Origin: Cellulomonas sp. SG140
GTDB lineage: Bacteria; Actinomycetota; Actinomycetes; Actinomycetales; Cellulomonadaceae
Assembly: GCF_025770785.1 (NCBI RefSeq)
Contig: NZ_JANZLA010000001.1
Coordinates: forward strand, 620,001 to 684,000
Length of the DNA: 64,000 bases
Reading direction: 5' to 3'
Made by a program: the position numbers and the translations under genes. Below are positions 1-13,651 of this stretch, piece after piece. Under the pieces are notes generated by a model. It was not told the origin of the DNA. It saw nothing but the letters and a program-made list of their open reading frames with translations, and did not search any database. The number at the start of each line of letters is the position of its first letter. The first letter of the stretch is position 1.

Positions 1-536
1 AGCGAGTACAGCAGGAACTTCACCGCGGCGTACCGGCGTCGGGGCCCGCCGTAGCTGCCGATCATGAAGTAGACCGGGATCAGCATCGCCTCGAACAGGA
101 TGTAGAAGAGGAACACGTCGCGCGCGGCGAACACCGCGACGACGAACGCCTCGAGCGCCAGCACCAGCGCGAGGTAGCGACGCAGGCTGTTCGACGCGGA
201 CGTCGTGCTGCCCTGCTCGTGCCAGGCGGCGAGCACCACCAGCGGCACCAGCAGCACCGACATGCCGATCAGCGCCAGCGCGACGCCGTTGACGCCGACC
301 GCGTAGGAGACGCCGAACGCCGGGATCCAGCTGTGCACCTCGGTCAGCTGGTACTCACCGGCACGGTGGGTGTCGAAGGCGAGGAACGCCAGGCCGGTCA
401 GCACCAGCTCGGCGATCGCGAAGGCCAGGGCCACCGGCCGGACGACGTTGCGCGGCGCGGCGGGCAGCACCCACAGCACGACGGCGCCGACCAGGGGCAG
501 CAGCACCAGGACGGTGAGCCAGGGGAAGGAAGACAT
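1..536 (-). CDS. nuoM: NADH-quinone oxidoreductase subunit M (5' part, truncated by window edge)
   Basis: Antiporter-like membrane subunit of complex I that takes part in proton pumping. About 178 N-terminal residues are present, starting MSSFPWLTVLVLLPLVGA from an ATG at 534-536. The remainder lies left of base 1. Several hydrophobic helices are visible, and the last residues (RYAAVKFLLYS) match the conserved start of the proton-translocating domain. It follows nuoL by 17 bases on the same strand and is the last nuo gene in view; nuoN is expected beyond the edge. Identification is firm from sequence and operon position. Confidence 0.93.
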   Translation of the reverse strand, partial: MSSFPWLTVLVLLPLVGAVVLWVLPAAPRNVVRPVALAFAIAELVLTGLAFLAFDTHRAGEYQLTEVHSWIPAFGVSYAVGVNGVALALIGMSVLLVPLVVLAAWHEQGSTTSASNSLRRYLALVLALEAFVVAVFAARDVFLFYILFEAMLIPVYFMIGSYGGPRRRYAAVKFLLYS

Positions 537-553
537 CGGTCGCTGCTCTCCCG

Positions 554-2515
554 TCAGCTCTGCAGGGCCAGGACGACGACCACCAGGGCGACCAGGCCCA
601 GGAGCATCGTCGAGGCGTAGGAGCGGACGTAGCCGGTCTGTGGACGGCGGGCGAGGTCGCCGGTGGCGACCGTCCCCTTGGCGAGGCCGGACACGGCGCC
701 GTCCACCAGGGCCCGGTCCCCGTACACGAGGGACCGGGTGAGCACCTGGCCGGGGACCACCAGCACGCCGTCGTTGACGACGTCCTGGTAGAGGTCCTTG
801 CGGGCGGCCCGCGTGAGGGTGGTGCCGAGCGGCGGCGTGGTGGGCACCGCGGCGACGGCGTACCGGCGCCAGGCGATGACGACGCCGACCACGACGACCA
901 GCAGGCTCAGCGCGACCAGCACCGGCGCGGGGATCACCGGCTCGGCGTGGTCGGTCGCGCCGACCGCCGGCTCCAGCCAGTGCGTGAACCGGGACCCGGT
1001 GGCGAGGATGCCACCGAGCGCCACCGAGCCGACGGCCAGGATGATCATCGGCACGGTCATCAGGGCCGGGGCCTCGTGCGGGTGCTGGTGCGACCCGTCG
1101 GCCTTGTCGGTCCACCGCTTGGTGCCCTCGAAGGTCATGAAGAACAGCCGGGCGATGTAGAACGCCGTGATCGCGGCGCCGAGCAACGCCACCGTGCCGA
1201 ACAGCCAGGCGCGCCACGGCTGGCCGTCCGTCGGCACGAACGCCGCCTCGATGATCGGGTCCTTGGAGAAGAACCCGGAGAACGGGAACATCCCGACGAT
1301 CGCCAGGGCACCGGCCATGAACGTCAGCCAGGTGATCTTCATCGAGCGCGCGAGGCCACCGAAGAACCGCATGTCCGTCTGGTCGTCCATCGCGTGCATC
1401 ACGGAACCGGCACCGAGGAACATGCCCGCCTTGAAGAAGCCGTGCGTCACCAGGTGCAGGATCGCGAACGCGTACCCGACCGGGCCGAGGCCGGCGGCCA
1501 GGATCATGTAGCCGATCTGGGACATCGTCGAGGCGGCCAGCGCCTTCTTGATGTCGTCCTTCGCGCAGCCGACGATCGCACCGAACAGCAGGCTGATCGC
1601 GCCGACGATCGTCACGACGAGCCGGGCCGTGGGCGCCGCGTCGAAGATCGCGTTGGACCGCACCACCAGGTAGACCCCGGCCGTGACCATGGTCGCCGCG
1701 TGGATCAGCGCGGACACCGGCGTCGGGCCGGCCATGGCGTCACCCAGCCAGGACTGCAGCGGGAACTGCGCCGACTTGCCGCACGCGGCGAGCAGCAGCA
1801 TCAGCCCGACGCCGGTCCAGAAGGCGGTGTCCTTCGACCCGGACGCCGCCGCGGCGTGCACCGTGGTGAAGTCCAGCGCACCGACCTTGGCGAAGATCAT
1901 GCCCATGCCGATGATCAGGCCCAGGTCGCCGATGCGGTTGGCGACGAACGCCTTCTTGCCGGCTACCGCGTAGTCGAGGCGGTAGTTCCAGAAGCTGATC
2001 AGCAGGTAGGACGCCAGGCCGACGCCCTCCCAGCCGACGAACAGCAGCAGGTACGAGTCCGCCAGCACCAGCAGGAGCATCGCCGCGACGAAGAGGTTGA
2101 GGTAGGCGAAGAAGCGCCGGCGGTCGACGTCGTGCTCCATGTAGGCCACGGAGTAGACGTGGATCAGGGTGCCGACGAAGGTCACCAGCAGCACGAACGT
2201 CAGCGACAGCGGGTCGACGCGCAGGCCGGCGTTCAGGTGGAACGAGCCGGCGTCGATCCAGGTGCCGAGCTTGACGTCGAGCACCCGCTGGTCGGCGCGG
2301 CGGCCGAGCACCGTGACGAACGCGACGAGGCCGAGCACGAAGGCGGCGCCGGAGGCGAGCACGCCCACCCAGTGGCCCCAGCGGTCGGCACGCCGGCCGA
2401 GCAGGAGCAGCACGGCGGCGGACGCCAGCGGCAGGCCCACCAGCAGCGAGGCGTAGGAGACGGAGCCGCCGTCCACCGGGGAGGCGGAGGCGACCAGTTC
2501 GGTCAACAGATGCAC
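554..2515 (-). CDS. nuoL: NADH-quinone oxidoreductase subunit L
   Basis: Largest antiporter-like membrane subunit of complex I, 653 aa, with about 16 predicted membrane helices. The Oxidored_q1 core spans roughly residues 130-430 and includes the conserved [16 protein letters not shown] stretch near residue 160 and the [16 protein letters not shown] helix. A polar C-terminal part corresponds to the long lateral helix region of the family. It starts at ATG 2515, 10 bases after nuoK. Length and order are typical of actinobacterial nuo operons. The long plus-strand reading frame opposite this gene is a GC-driven shadow. Confidence 0.97.
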   Translation of the reverse strand: MHLLTELVASASPVDGGSVSYASLLVGLPLASAAVLLLLGRRADRWGHWVGVLASGAAFVLGLVAFVTVLGRRADQRVLDVKLGTWIDAGSFHLNAGLRVDPLSLTFVLLVTFVGTLIHVYSVAYMEHDVDRRRFFAYLNLFVAAMLLLVLADSYLLLFVGWEGVGLASYLLISFWNYRLDYAVAGKKAFVANRIGDLGLIIGMGMIFAKVGALDFTTVHAAAASGSKDTAFWTGVGLMLLLAACGKSAQFPLQSWLGDAMAGPTPVSALIHAATMVTAGVYLVVRSNAIFDAAPTARLVVTIVGAISLLFGAIVGCAKDDIKKALAASTMSQIGYMILAAGLGPVGYAFAILHLVTHGFFKAGMFLGAGSVMHAMDDQTDMRFFGGLARSMKITWLTFMAGALAIVGMFPFSGFFSKDPIIEAAFVPTDGQPWRAWLFGTVALLGAAITAFYIARLFFMTFEGTKRWTDKADGSHQHPHEAPALMTVPMIILAVGSVALGGILATGSRFTHWLEPAVGATDHAEPVIPAPVLVALSLLVVVVGVVIAWRRYAVAAVPTTPPLGTTLTRAARKDLYQDVVNDGVLVVPGQVLTRSLVYGDRALVDGAVSGLAKGTVATGDLARRPQTGYVRSYASTMLLGLVALVVVVLALQS

Positions 2516-2525
2516 GTGCCGGCCC

Positions 2526-2825
2526 TCAGCTCTTCAGCAGGTTGACGTCGTCGACCGACGCGGAGCGCCGGGTGCGGAAGATCGCGACGATGATGGCGAG
2601 CCCGACGACCACCTCGGCGGCGGCGACCACCATGACGAAGAAGGCCAGCACCTGGCCCGTCAGGTTGCCGTGCAGCCGGGCGAACGTCACCAGCGCGAGG
2701 TTGCTCGCGTTGAGCATCAGCTCGACGCCCATGAACACGATGATCGAGTTGCGTCGCAGCAGCACCGTCAGGGCGCCGATGGAGAACAGGATCGCCGCGA
2801 GGACGAGGTAGTGGGTCAGGCTCAC
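2526..2825 (-). CDS. nuoK: NADH-quinone oxidoreductase subunit K
   Basis: Small Mrp-antiporter-like membrane subunit of complex I, 99 aa with three hydrophobic helices ([20 protein letters not shown]; the helix with the conserved glutamate in [14 protein letters not shown]; and a third). The start is a GTG at 2823-2825 whose last bases overlap the nuoJ stop codon (GTGA), indicating translational coupling. An upstream in-frame extension is open only because of the high GC content and lies inside nuoJ, so it is rejected. Confidence 0.95.
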   Translation of the reverse strand: MSLTHYLVLAAILFSIGALTVLLRRNSIIVFMGVELMLNASNLALVTFARLHGNLTGQVLAFFVMVVAAAEVVVGLAIIVAIFRTRRSASVDDVNLLKS

Positions 2826-3808
2826 GGCTTGGGCTCCGTCCGCTGGTCCTGCACGGTGGCGTCGCCGGCGTCCTGCGGCCCGCTCGGGGCGTGCACCCCG
2901 GGTACCGGAGCACCGACGACGGCCGCCTCGTGGTCCGCCGCCTCGGGCGGCGTGGTGCCGCCCGTCGGGCCGATCTGGGAGGCCGAGGTGAACGCACCGC
3001 CACCGGAGGCCCAGCCGCCCGCGAGCACCCGGTCGATGCGCGCGGCGTACTCGGCGGCGTCCGCCTCCTGGCCACGCACGCGCAGCACCCGCGGCACCGA
3101 GACGTCGAGCGGCTGACCGTCCGGTCCGAGCGCCGGCACGTCCATCGCGTTGTGCCGGGCGTACACACCGGGGGCGGGCAGCGGCGTCAGCGTGCGGCCG
3201 TCGCGCACCCGGGCGTCGGCCCGCTCCTTCTGCGTCACGCGGGTCGTCAGGCGGCGGCGGTGGGTCAGCACCAGCGCGCCCAGCGCCGCCGTGACCAGCA
3301 GCGCGCCGACCACCTCGAACGCGAAGACGTACTGGCCGAAGACGATCCGGGCGAGCTCGACGGGGTTGGAGTCGGCGTTGGCCTGGGTCAGGCCCTTCGC
3401 CGGACCGTACGTCGCACGTCCGACCACACCCGCCAGGACCACCACCAGGCCCAGGCCGCCGAGCAGCGCGGCGACCCGCTGCCCGCGCAGCGTCTCCACC
3501 AGCGAGTCCGAGGTGTCGACGCCGACCAGCATCAGCACGAAGAGGAACAGCATCATCACGGCGCCGGTGTAGACGACCACCTGGACGACCCCGAGGAACA
3601 CCGCGTCCTGCGCGACGTAGAGGAACGCCAGGCTGATCATCACCACGACGACGGACAGCGCCGCGTGCACCGCCTTGCGGGCGAACAGCAGCCCGAGGGC
3701 GGCGATCACCATGATCGGGCCGAGGGTCCAGAACAGGATCGCCTCGCCCGTCGTCGTGACCCCTGCGCCCGTCAGGGAGGCCGGGACCAGGGCTGCCAGC
3801 GCGCTCAT
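2822..3808 (-). CDS. nuoJ: NADH-quinone oxidoreductase subunit J
   Basis: Membrane subunit of complex I, 328 aa. The first ~195 residues form five hydrophobic helices, including the conserved [19 protein letters not shown] segment. The last ~130 residues are a polar Pro/Gly/Ala-rich tail that is long compared with proteobacterial NuoJ (about 180-200 aa) but common in Actinobacteria. ATG 3806-3808 overlaps the nuoI stop by four bases (ATGA), and the stop overlaps the nuoK start. The tail probably faces the cytoplasm; its role is unknown. Confidence 0.95.
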   Translation of the reverse strand: MSALAALVPASLTGAGVTTTGEAILFWTLGPIMVIAALGLLFARKAVHAALSVVVVMISLAFLYVAQDAVFLGVVQVVVYTGAVMMLFLFVLMLVGVDTSDSLVETLRGQRVAALLGGLGLVVVLAGVVGRATYGPAKGLTQANADSNPVELARIVFGQYVFAFEVVGALLVTAALGALVLTHRRRLTTRVTQKERADARVRDGRTLTPLPAPGVYARHNAMDVPALGPDGQPLDVSVPRVLRVRGQEADAAEYAARIDRVLAGGWASGGGAFTSASQIGPTGGTTPPEAADHEAAVVGAPVPGVHAPSGPQDAGDATVQDQRTEPKP

Positions 3809-4665
3809 CGGGTGCCCTGCCGGGTAGCCGCGGCGGTGAGGTCGGCCTGCGCCTGCGCCGTCTCGCCACGGGGTGCCGGCGGCACGCCCTTGGCGACGTT
3901 GGCCGGCAGCGACGGGTCGTCGGGCCGGTTCTCCGTCACCCACGCCTCCTGCTGCTCGGTGGGGCCGGTGACGGCGCCGTTGTAGTAGTCGGTGTCCGTG
4001 GTGCCCTCCACCATCGGGTGCGGGGAGGAGAGCATCCCGTTGCGCAGCGGCGCGAGCAGGTCCTGCTTCTCCCAGATGAGCCCGGCACGGGTCGGTCCCG
4101 CCAGCTCGAAGTCGTTGGTCATGGTCAGCGCCCGCGTCGGGCAGGCCTCGATGCACAGCCCGCAGAGGATGCAGCGCAGGTAGTTGATCTGGTAGACGCG
4201 GCCGTACCGCTCCCCCGGCGAGTACTGCTCGTCGGGGGTGTTGTCCGCGGCCTCGACGTAGATCGCGTCCGCCGGGCACGCCCACGCGCAGAGCTCGCAG
4301 CCGATGCACTTCTCCAGGCCGTCCGCGTAGCGGTTGAGCTGGTGACGGCCGTGGAACCGGGGCTTCGGCGGGATCTTCTCCGACGGGTACTGCTCGGTCA
4401 CCGTGGGCCGGAACAGGTTGGCCAGCGTGACGCCGAACCCGGCGACCGGCGCCAGCACGGCCTGGAGGCCCGTCGACTCCGGCATCCGGGACGTGTAGCC
4501 CTGGGCCGGGGCGCCGACCTCGCGGCCCGCGGCGGGCTTGGTCGAGGGCGTGCCGGCGGGTCGACGGACCGGCGTCGCCGTCGGGCGGGCGGCCGGGGTC
4601 TTGCTCGTCGCGCCCTGCTTCTTCGGCGTCGGCTTCTTGGGCGTCGGCCTGGTGGGCTCAGCCAC
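3805..4665 (-). CDS. nuoI: NADH-quinone oxidoreductase subunit I (2x[4Fe-4S])
   Basis: Peripheral-arm ferredoxin-like subunit of complex I carrying clusters N6a and N6b, 286 aa. Two complete [4Fe-4S] motifs are visible, [12 protein letters not shown] (from about residue 120) and [12 protein letters not shown] (from about residue 165). The first ~60 residues are an unusual Lys/Pro/Thr/Ala-rich, probably disordered extension ([10 protein letters not shown] repeat). ATG 4665 overlaps the nuoH 3' end by eight bases. Electrons pass through this subunit to NuoB near the quinone site. Confidence 0.96.
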   Translation of the reverse strand: MAEPTRPTPKKPTPKKQGATSKTPAARPTATPVRRPAGTPSTKPAAGREVGAPAQGYTSRMPESTGLQAVLAPVAGFGVTLANLFRPTVTEQYPSEKIPPKPRFHGRHQLNRYADGLEKCIGCELCAWACPADAIYVEAADNTPDEQYSPGERYGRVYQINYLRCILCGLCIEACPTRALTMTNDFELAGPTRAGLIWEKQDLLAPLRNGMLSSPHPMVEGTTDTDYYNGAVTGPTEQQEAWVTENRPDDPSLPANVAKGVPPAPRGETAQAQADLTAAATRQGTR

Positions 4666-6004
4666 GGGGCACCTCCTGCGTGACCTGGGGGGCGGTCGCG
4701 TCGGTCGCCGTCTGCACGGCCATCCGGCGCTGGGCGCGCGGCGAGGGCGGCAGCACCTGACCGGGCAGCGGTGGGACGGGGTAGCCGTCGGCGTACGGGT
4801 CGAACGCCTTGACCGGTGCGGCGCGCTGCTCGGGCTTCTTCTCCGGGATGAGGAACGACACGATCAGCCCGACGACGACCAGCCCGGCCAGCACGTAGAG
4901 CAGGGTGCTCAGCTGCAGGTGGGTGAACTGGCGCACGCCCTGGACGACGGCCACGCAGACCACCCACACCAGGGCGGACGGGATCAGCACCTTCCAGCCG
5001 AGCTTCATGAACTGGTCGTACCGGAACCGCAGCAGCGTGCCGCGCACCCAGACGAAGAAGAACATCAGCAGCCAGACCTTGGCGAGGAACCACAGCAGCG
5101 GCCACCAGCCGGTGTTCAGCACGCCGTGGTCGATCGCGGTCAAGGGCCACGGTGCACGCCAGCCGCCGAGGAACAGCGTGGTGGCGACGGCCGAGACGTT
5201 GAGCATGTTGATGTACTCGGCGAGGAAGAACCAGGCGAACTTCATCGAGGAGTACTCAGTGGTGTAGCCGCCGACCAGCTCGCCCTCGGCCTCCGGGAGG
5301 TCGAAGGGCAGGCGGTTGGTCTCACCGACCATCGAGATCACGTAGATGACGAAGGCGGGCAGCAGCGGCAGGAACCACCAGACCCGGATCTGGGAGTCCA
5401 CGATCTGCGACGTCGACATCGAGCCGGCGAGCACGAAGACGCTGACCAGGGACAGGCCCATCGCCAGCTCGTAGCTGATCACCTGGGCGGTGGAGCGGAC
5501 CGAGCCGAGCAGCGGGTACGTCGAGTTGGACGACCAGCCGCCGAGCACGATGCCGTACACGCCGACGGAGGCGCACGCGAGGATGTACAGCACCGCCACC
5601 GGGAAGTCGGTCAGCTGCAGCGGCGTGCTGTGGCCGAACATGCTCACCTGCGGACCCATCGGGATCACCGCGTAGGTGAGCAGCGAGCAGAACACCGCGA
5701 TCATCGGGGCGACCAGGTAGACGATCTTGTCGGCCGCCGAGACGTCGATGTCCTCCTTGACCAGGAGCTTCATCGCGTCCGCGAGCGACTGCAGCAGACC
5801 GAACGGGCCGTGCACGTTGGGGCCGGGGCGCACCTGCATGCGGCCGACCACGCGGCGCTCGAACCAGATGGCGAACAGCACCGACAGCAGCATGAACACG
5901 AGGATCGCGACGGCCTTGATCGCCCAGATCCACCACGTGTCGTGACTGAAGTCGGCACCGGTCGGCGCACCGCCGACGGCCGCCGCCACGCTGAGCGCGT
6001 TCAC
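4658..6004 (-). CDS. nuoH: NADH-quinone oxidoreductase subunit H
   Basis: Membrane subunit of complex I that forms the quinone chamber with NuoB and NuoD, 448 aa. The signature [16 protein letters not shown] lies near residue 48, and the loop [20 protein letters not shown] near residue 235 carries the conserved acidic residues next to the quinone channel. Eight helices are followed by a ~80-residue Pro/Ala-rich tail after the last one. The start ATG at 6002-6004 overlaps the end of nuoG by four bases. Confidence 0.97.
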   Translation of the reverse strand: MNALSVAAAVGGAPTGADFSHDTWWIWAIKAVAILVFMLLSVLFAIWFERRVVGRMQVRPGPNVHGPFGLLQSLADAMKLLVKEDIDVSAADKIVYLVAPMIAVFCSLLTYAVIPMGPQVSMFGHSTPLQLTDFPVAVLYILACASVGVYGIVLGGWSSNSTYPLLGSVRSTAQVISYELAMGLSLVSVFVLAGSMSTSQIVDSQIRVWWFLPLLPAFVIYVISMVGETNRLPFDLPEAEGELVGGYTTEYSSMKFAWFFLAEYINMLNVSAVATTLFLGGWRAPWPLTAIDHGVLNTGWWPLLWFLAKVWLLMFFFVWVRGTLLRFRYDQFMKLGWKVLIPSALVWVVCVAVVQGVRQFTHLQLSTLLYVLAGLVVVGLIVSFLIPEKKPEQRAAPVKAFDPYADGYPVPPLPGQVLPPSPRAQRRMAVQTATDATAPQVTQEVPRG

Positions 6005-8615
6005 GCCGTGACCCCTTCACCCGTCGCGTCGGCGGTGACCCCGTCGACGATGTCCAGCGCGGCCGCGCTCAGGCGCACCACCGCCCCGGCGTCCGCCCCC
6101 AGCGTGTCCCGCACCGCACTGCCCACCGAGTTGGTCGGCAGCCAGACCACCCGGTCCGGCATGTCGGTCACCAGGACCGGCAGCGTGATGCTCCCGGCGT
6201 CGGTGCCGACGGTCAACGACCCGCCGTCCGCCACGCCGGCCGCGGCAGCCGTGGCGGCGGACACGCGGGCGACCGGCCGCTTGGCGGTGCCGGCCAGGAA
6301 CGGCTCACCCGTCTGCAGCCGGCCGGCGTCGACCAGCTGGTGCCAGGTGGCCAGCACGGCGGACCCGTCGGGCACGGCCGGCGGCTGCGCGGCGTCGACG
6401 GCGGGGGCCGCGACCCGCGCGCCGTCCCAGCCGCCGAGCTGGTCGAGCTCGGCGTGCACGGCGGCGACGGTCTGCAGCCCGAGCGGCTCGCCGAGGGCGT
6501 CGGCCAGCAGGTCGAGCACGCGGTGGTCGGCCATCTGGTGGCTGGCCAGCGCCTGCGGGAACGGCCGCGGACGGCCCTCCCACGTGACGAAGGTGCCGGC
6601 CTTCTCCACGGGCGGGGCGACCGGCAGGACCACGTCCGCCAGCGCCGTCACCTCGGAGGCGCGCACCTCGAGCGACACGACGAACGGGACCGCCTCCAGC
6701 GCCCGGCGCGCCTGCGCCGGGTCGGGCAGGTCGGCGAGCTCGAGACCGCCGACGACCAGACCGCCGAGCAGCCCGGCCTCCGCCGCAGCGAGGATCTCCG
6801 TCAGCGACCGGCCGCGCTCGGCCGGCAGGCCGTCGACGCCCCACACCGCGGCGAGGTCGACGCGTGCGGCGGAGTCGTCCACCGGACGGCCACCCGGCAG
6901 CAGGCCCGGCAGCGTGCCGGCCTCGACCGCACCGCGCTCACCGGCACGGCGCGGCACCCAGGCCAGCTTGGCGCCGGTCCGCTCGGCCAGGCGCAGCGCG
7001 GCGGACAGGGCACCGGGTGCTCCCGCGAGCCGCTCGCCGACGAGCACCACGGCTCCCGGGGCGGTCAGCGCGGCAGCCGCGTCGGACAGCAGCGAGTCGG
7101 ACGAGCCGGCGACCAGGCCGTCCAGCACCTCGGCCTCGGTACCGGGGGCGGCCGGCAGGAGGGTGCCGGACAGCCGCTCGAGACCGCGGGTGGCGAAGGG
7201 CGCCACCGACAGCACGCGCTGCTTGCGGGCCCGGACCGCCTGGCGGAGGCGGACGAACAGGATGCCGCCCTCCTCCTCGGCCTCCAGGCCGGCCAGCAGC
7301 ACCGCGGGGGCCGCCGCCAGGTCCGCGAACGTCACCTCGAGCGTGCGGCCGGCGACCGCGTGGGCGAGGAACTGCTCCTCCTCCGACGAGTGCGGGCGGG
7401 CACGGTGGTCCACGTCGTTGGTGCGCAGCACGGTGCGTGCGAACTTCGAGTAGGCGTACGCGTCCTCGAGCGTGACGCGGCCGCCGGGGAGCACGGCAAC
7501 GCCGTGAGCGGTGCCGTCGGCACGCTGCGCCGCGGCCAGCCCGTCGGCGGCGACGTCCAGCGCCTCCTGCCAGCTGACCGGCTCCAGCTCACCGTCGCGG
7601 CGCACCAGCGGGGTGGTCAGCCGGTCGGCGGCCACCTGCCAGGTGAACGCGAAACGGTCCTTGTCGGTGATGAACTCCTGGTTCACCGCCGGGTCGTCCC
7701 CGGCTTGCCGGCGCAGCACCACACCGCGGCGGTGGTCGATGCGGATCGCGGAACCGTTGGAGTCGTGCTCGGCGATGCCCGGCGTCGACACCAGGTCGAA
7801 CGGGCGGGAGCGGAAGCGGTACGCCGCCGAGGTGAGGGCGCCGACCGGGCAGATCTGCACCGTGTTGCCCGAGAAGTACGACGAGAACGGCTTGCCGCTG
7901 ACGTCCAGGGTGGCCGGTCCGGCCGGCGCCTCGCCGGCGAAGTCGAGCACGTGCGTGTCGAACGTGCCGATCTGCTGCACCGCCCCGCGCATCTGCAGGT
8001 CGATGAAGGGGTCGCCCGCGACCTCCTCGGAGAACCGCGTGCAGCGCTGGCACAGGATGCAGCGCTCACGGTCCAGCAGGATCTGCGTCGAGACGTTGAT
8101 CGGCTTGGGATACGTCCGCTTGACGTCGATGAACCGGCTGGTCGCGCGGCCGTTGCTCATCGCCTGGTTCTGCAGCGGGCACTCGCCGCCCTTGTCGCAG
8201 ACCGGGCAGTCCAGCGGGTGGTTGATCAGCAGGAACTCCATCACGCCGTGCTGGGCCTTGTCGGCCTCGGCGGACGTGTGCTGCGTCTTGACCTGCATGC
8301 CCGGCGTCGCCTCGAGGGCGCACGACGGCTGCGGCTTCGGCATCTTGGACAGGTTGCCGTCCCGGCCGGGCGCCCAGACCTCGACCAGGCACTGCCGGCA
8401 GGCGCCGACGGGCGCGAGCAGCGGGTGGTCGCAGAACCGCGGGATCGCGATGCCCAGCTCCTCGGCGGCGCGGATCACCAGGGTGCCCTTGGGCACGGTG
8501 GTCTCGATGCCGTCGATGCTGAACGTCACCGTGGCCGCGGGGACCTCCGGAGCCGCCGGCGGCGCCGGCGGGACCAGCGGCGTCGCCGCGTCGGTACGGG
8601 ATGAGGTGACGGTCA

Positions 8616-8616
<1 letters not shown>
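6001..8616 (-). CDS. nuoG: NADH-quinone oxidoreductase subunit G
   Basis: Iron-sulfur subunit of the NADH-oxidising arm, 871 aa. In order: a [2Fe-2S] ferredoxin domain ([15 protein letters not shown]), a His-ligated [4Fe-4S] motif ([17 protein letters not shown]), a second set ([10 protein letters not shown] with later CPVG), and then a molybdopterin-oxidoreductase-like domain that binds no cofactor in this family. The C-terminal part is Ala/Val-rich and divergent, as is usual for actinobacterial NuoG. ATG 8616 shares one base with the nuoF stop (TGATG). Confidence 0.96.
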
Positions 8617-9949
<1,333 letters not shown>

Positions 9950-9950
<1 letters not shown>

Positions 9951-10732
9951 CAGGACTCCTTCGCCTCGGACGGGCGACGTGCGCCCTTCTCGTCGCCGAA
10001 CGGCGCCGCGGCCCAACCGTGCTCGTGGGCCACCTCGAGGCCGACGAGCGTCGCCGGTCCGGCGCCGACGCCCTCGTCCGCACGCCCGTCGGGGAAGCCG
10101 GCAAGCACGCGGCTCATCTCGCGGAACGGCACCACGGTGTCGGCGCCACGGGTGGGGTGCACCGGGCGGCCGGCCTGCAGGGTGTCCACCAGCTCGACGG
10201 CGGAGGCCGGCGTCTGGTTGTCGAAGAACTCCCAGTTGACCATCACCACGGGTGCGTAGTCGCAGGCCGCGTTGCACTCGATGCGCTCGAGCGTGATGGC
10301 GCCGTCGTCCGTCGTCTCGTCGTGGCCGACGCCGAGGTGCTCCTCGAGCTCCTCCCAGATCGCGTCGCCACCCATCACCGCGCACAGCGTGTTGGTGCAG
10401 ACGCCGACGGTGTAGTCGCCGTTGGGGTGCCGCTTGTACTGCGTGTAGAAGGTCGCGACGGCCGACACCTCGGCGGTGCTGATCCCGAGCTGCTGCGCGC
10501 AGAACGCGATGCCGCGGGGGCTGACGTACCCGTCCTCGGCCTGCACCAGGTGCAGCATCGGCAGCAGCGCCGAGCGCTGCTGCGGGTACCGGGCCATGAT
10601 CGCCGCGGAGTCGGCGGCGAGCCGGGCGCGTGTCTCCTCGTCGTACCCGGCGCGGTGCGCCTGGCCGTGGACGCGGCCGGTGACCTCGCCTGTGACCTTG
10701 CCCGGCACGGGTCCGGTCGTGTCTGCGGACAT
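9950..10732 (-). CDS. nuoE: NADH-quinone oxidoreductase subunit E ([2Fe-2S])
   Basis: 24-kDa thioredoxin-fold subunit of the NADH arm, 260 aa. The four cluster ligands are visible as Cys112 and Cys117 (VCTNTLC) and Cys153 and Cys157 (CNAAC). About 25 N-terminal residues and about 70 C-terminal residues extend beyond the ~160-aa core; the tail is charged and Ala/Gly-rich. ATG 10732 overlaps the nuoD stop by one base (TGATG), and the stop overlaps the nuoF start in the same way. Confidence 0.95.
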
Positions 10733-12099
10733 CAGCGGTCCACCCCTCCCAGCACGGGGTCGAGCGAGGCGACGGAGACGACGACGTCGGCCAGGTTGCC
10801 GCCCTCGCACATCACCGAGACCGCCTGCAGGTTGTTGAACGACGGGTCACGGAAGTGGGCCCGGTACGGCCGCGTGCCGCCGTCGGAGACGACGTGGCAG
10901 CCCAGCTCGCCGCGGGGGTGCTCCACCGAGACGAAGGCCTGCCCAGCGGGGACCCGGAAACCCTCGGTGACCAGCTTGAAGTGGTGGATCAGGGCCTCCA
11001 TCGAGGTGCCCATGATCTCCTTGATGTGGTCCAGCGAGTTGCCCATGCCGTCGGTGCCGATGGCGAGCTGCGCCGGCCAGGCGATCTTCTTGTCCGCCAC
11101 CATCACGGGAGCCTGGCCCAGCTTCTGCAGCCGCTCCAACGTCTGCTCGACGATGTGGATCGACTGCCAGCACTCCTCGAACCGGACGATCATCCGGTCC
11201 CAGGCGTCGGCGCCCGTGCCGGTCGGCACGTCGAAGTCGTACGTCTCGTACCCGCTGTACGGGGCCGCCTTGCGGACGTCGTACGGGAGTCCGGCGGACC
11301 GCAGCACGGGGCCGGTCAGCGCGAGCGCCGTGCAGCCGGCGAGGTTCAGGTAGCCGACGCCGACGAGCCGCGCCTTGAGGATCGGGTTGGCCAGCATCAG
11401 CTTCTGCAGCTGACCGAGGTAGTGCCGGACGCCCACCAGCGCCTCGCGGATGGTGTCGATCGACCCCGGCGGGATGTCCTGCACCACGCCGCCCGGACGG
11501 ATGTACGCGTGGTTCATCCGCAGGCCGGTGATCAGCTCGAAGATCTGCAGGATCTCCTCGCGGGCCTGGAAGCCCAGCGTCATGATCGTGGTGGCGCCGA
11601 GCTCGTTGCCGCCGGTGCCGAGACAGACCAGGTGGGACGCGATCCGGTTCAGCTCCATCATCAGCACGCGGATGACGGAGGCCTTCTCCGGCACGTCGTC
11701 CGTGATGCCGAGCAGCTTCTCGGTCGCCAGGCAGAACGCCGCCTCCTGGAACAGGGGCGCGAGGTAGTCCATCCGGGTGCAGAAGGTCACGCCCTGGGTC
11801 CAGGTGCGGAACTCCATGTTCTTCTCGATGCCCGTGTGCAGGTAGCCGATACCTGCGCGGGCCTCGGTGACCGTCTCGCCCTCGATCTCGAGCATGAGCC
11901 GGAGCACACCGTGGGTCGACGGGTGCTGGGGGCCCATGTTGACGACGATGCGCTCCTCGCCGAGGCGAGCAGCCTCCTCCGCGATGTCCGACCAGTCGCC
12001 GCCGGACGCCTCGAAGGTGGGGATGCCGGCGGTCTGGTCGTCGACGATGTGCCCGGTGGCGTGCGGGACGCCCGGCCGGTGCGGTGCCTGCGTGCTCAC
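10732..12099 (-). CDS. nuoD: NADH-quinone oxidoreductase subunit D (49 kDa)
   Basis: Quinone-site subunit of complex I, 455 aa. The family core starts near residue 55 with [15 protein letters not shown], whose His lines the quinone pocket. The conserved [12 protein letters not shown] segment and the C-terminal [16 protein letters not shown] block are present. The first ~50 residues are a non-conserved polar extension. The ATG at 12099 overlaps the nuoC stop by four bases. NuoD docks with NuoB, NuoC and NuoH. Confidence 0.97.
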   Translation of the reverse strand: MSTQAPHRPGVPHATGHIVDDQTAGIPTFEASGGDWSDIAEEAARLGEERIVVNMGPQHPSTHGVLRLMLEIEGETVTEARAGIGYLHTGIEKNMEFRTWTQGVTFCTRMDYLAPLFQEAAFCLATEKLLGITDDVPEKASVIRVLMMELNRIASHLVCLGTGGNELGATTIMTLGFQAREEILQIFELITGLRMNHAYIRPGGVVQDIPPGSIDTIREALVGVRHYLGQLQKLMLANPILKARLVGVGYLNLAGCTALALTGPVLRSAGLPYDVRKAAPYSGYETYDFDVPTGTGADAWDRMIVRFEECWQSIHIVEQTLERLQKLGQAPVMVADKKIAWPAQLAIGTDGMGNSLDHIKEIMGTSMEALIHHFKLVTEGFRVPAGQAFVSVEHPRGELGCHVVSDGGTRPYRAHFRDPSFNNLQAVSVMCEGGNLADVVVSVASLDPVLGGVDR

Positions 12100-13033
12100 G
12101 TGTACGACCTCCGCTGGTCCGGGGGCGGGGTTGTCGCGCCCTTGTACTCGACCGGGATGCCACCGAGCGGGTAGTCCTTGCGCTGCGGGTGGCCCGGCCA
12201 GTCGTCCGGCATCTCGATGCGCGCGAGCGCCGGGTGGCCGTCGAAGACGATGCCGAAGAAGTCGAACGTCTCGCGCTCGTGCCAGTCGTTGGCCGGGTAC
12301 ACGTCGACGGTCGACGGGATGTGCGGGTCGGCGTCCGGGGCGGCGACCTCGAAGCGGAGGCGCCGGCCGTGGGTCACCGACACCACGTGGTAGACGGCGT
12401 GCAGCTCGCGGTCGGTGTCGTGCGGGTAGTGCACGCCGCTGACCCCGAGGGAGACCTCGAACCGCAGGTCCGGGTCGTCACGCAGCGCCTGGGCCACCTC
12501 GTGCACGTGCTCGCGCCGCACGTTGAGGGTCAGCTCGCCGCGGTCGACGACGACGCTCTCGACGGCGTTGGCGAAGCCGGTGCCGGACTCGTCGAGCACC
12601 TCGGTCAGCACGTCGACCACCTCGTCGAACCAGCCGCCGTACGGCCGCTCGCTCGGGCCGGGGAGCGCCACCGTGGCGACCAGGCCGCCGTAGCCGGAGG
12701 TGTCACCCGAACCGTGCACGCCGAACATGCCGTGCCGGACGTCGACGACCTCGAGCGTCGGGGTGCCCGCCGGCACGGCGACCGTCGTCGCGGGGATGTT
12801 GGCGGCACCGGCCTCGGCCGTGGCGGCCGACGTGGCCTGCGCGGCGGCGGCGGCCGGGGTGGTGGCCTCGCCGGGCTTCGCGGCGTTCGCGGCGTCGGCC
12901 TTCTCCCCCGTCGGCGCGGGGGTCGCCGGCTCGTCGCGGGTCGCGTCCTTCGGGACCTCGACGGGTGCGCGGGTGTCCGGCGGGGTGGTGCCGACCTCGG
13001 CGTCGCCGGGGACGTCCTTCTTCTTCGGCGGCG

Positions 13034-13037
<4 letters not shown>
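12096..13037 (-). CDS. nuoC: NADH-quinone oxidoreductase subunit C with long N-terminal extension
   Basis: 30-kDa subunit that joins the peripheral arm near NuoD, 313 aa. The conserved domain occupies roughly residues 130-310 and contains the signature [17 protein letters not shown] and the C-terminal [11 protein letters not shown]. The first ~95 residues are a Lys/Pro/Ala/Thr-rich low-complexity extension not present in short NuoC proteins. Longer in-frame starts would lie inside nuoB. ATG 13035-13037 overlaps the nuoB stop (ATGA). Confidence 0.94.
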
Positions 13038-13588
<551 letters not shown>

Positions 13589-13651
13589 CTCAGGCCTCCC
13601 TTCCCATCGTCGTCGTCGTGCGCGTGCCTGCCGTGCCTGCCGGGGCGGGGG

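Noticed and set aside
947..2545. 532-residue open frame on the plus strand opposite nuoL
   Set aside because: It is rich in Arg, His, Gln and Glu as expected from reading a high-GC gene on the opposite strand, has no recognisable domain, and nuoL is certain.
4538..7453. 971-residue plus-strand open frame opposite nuoI, nuoH and nuoG
   Set aside because: No domain signature; the opposite strand encodes complex I subunits with intact Fe-S motifs.
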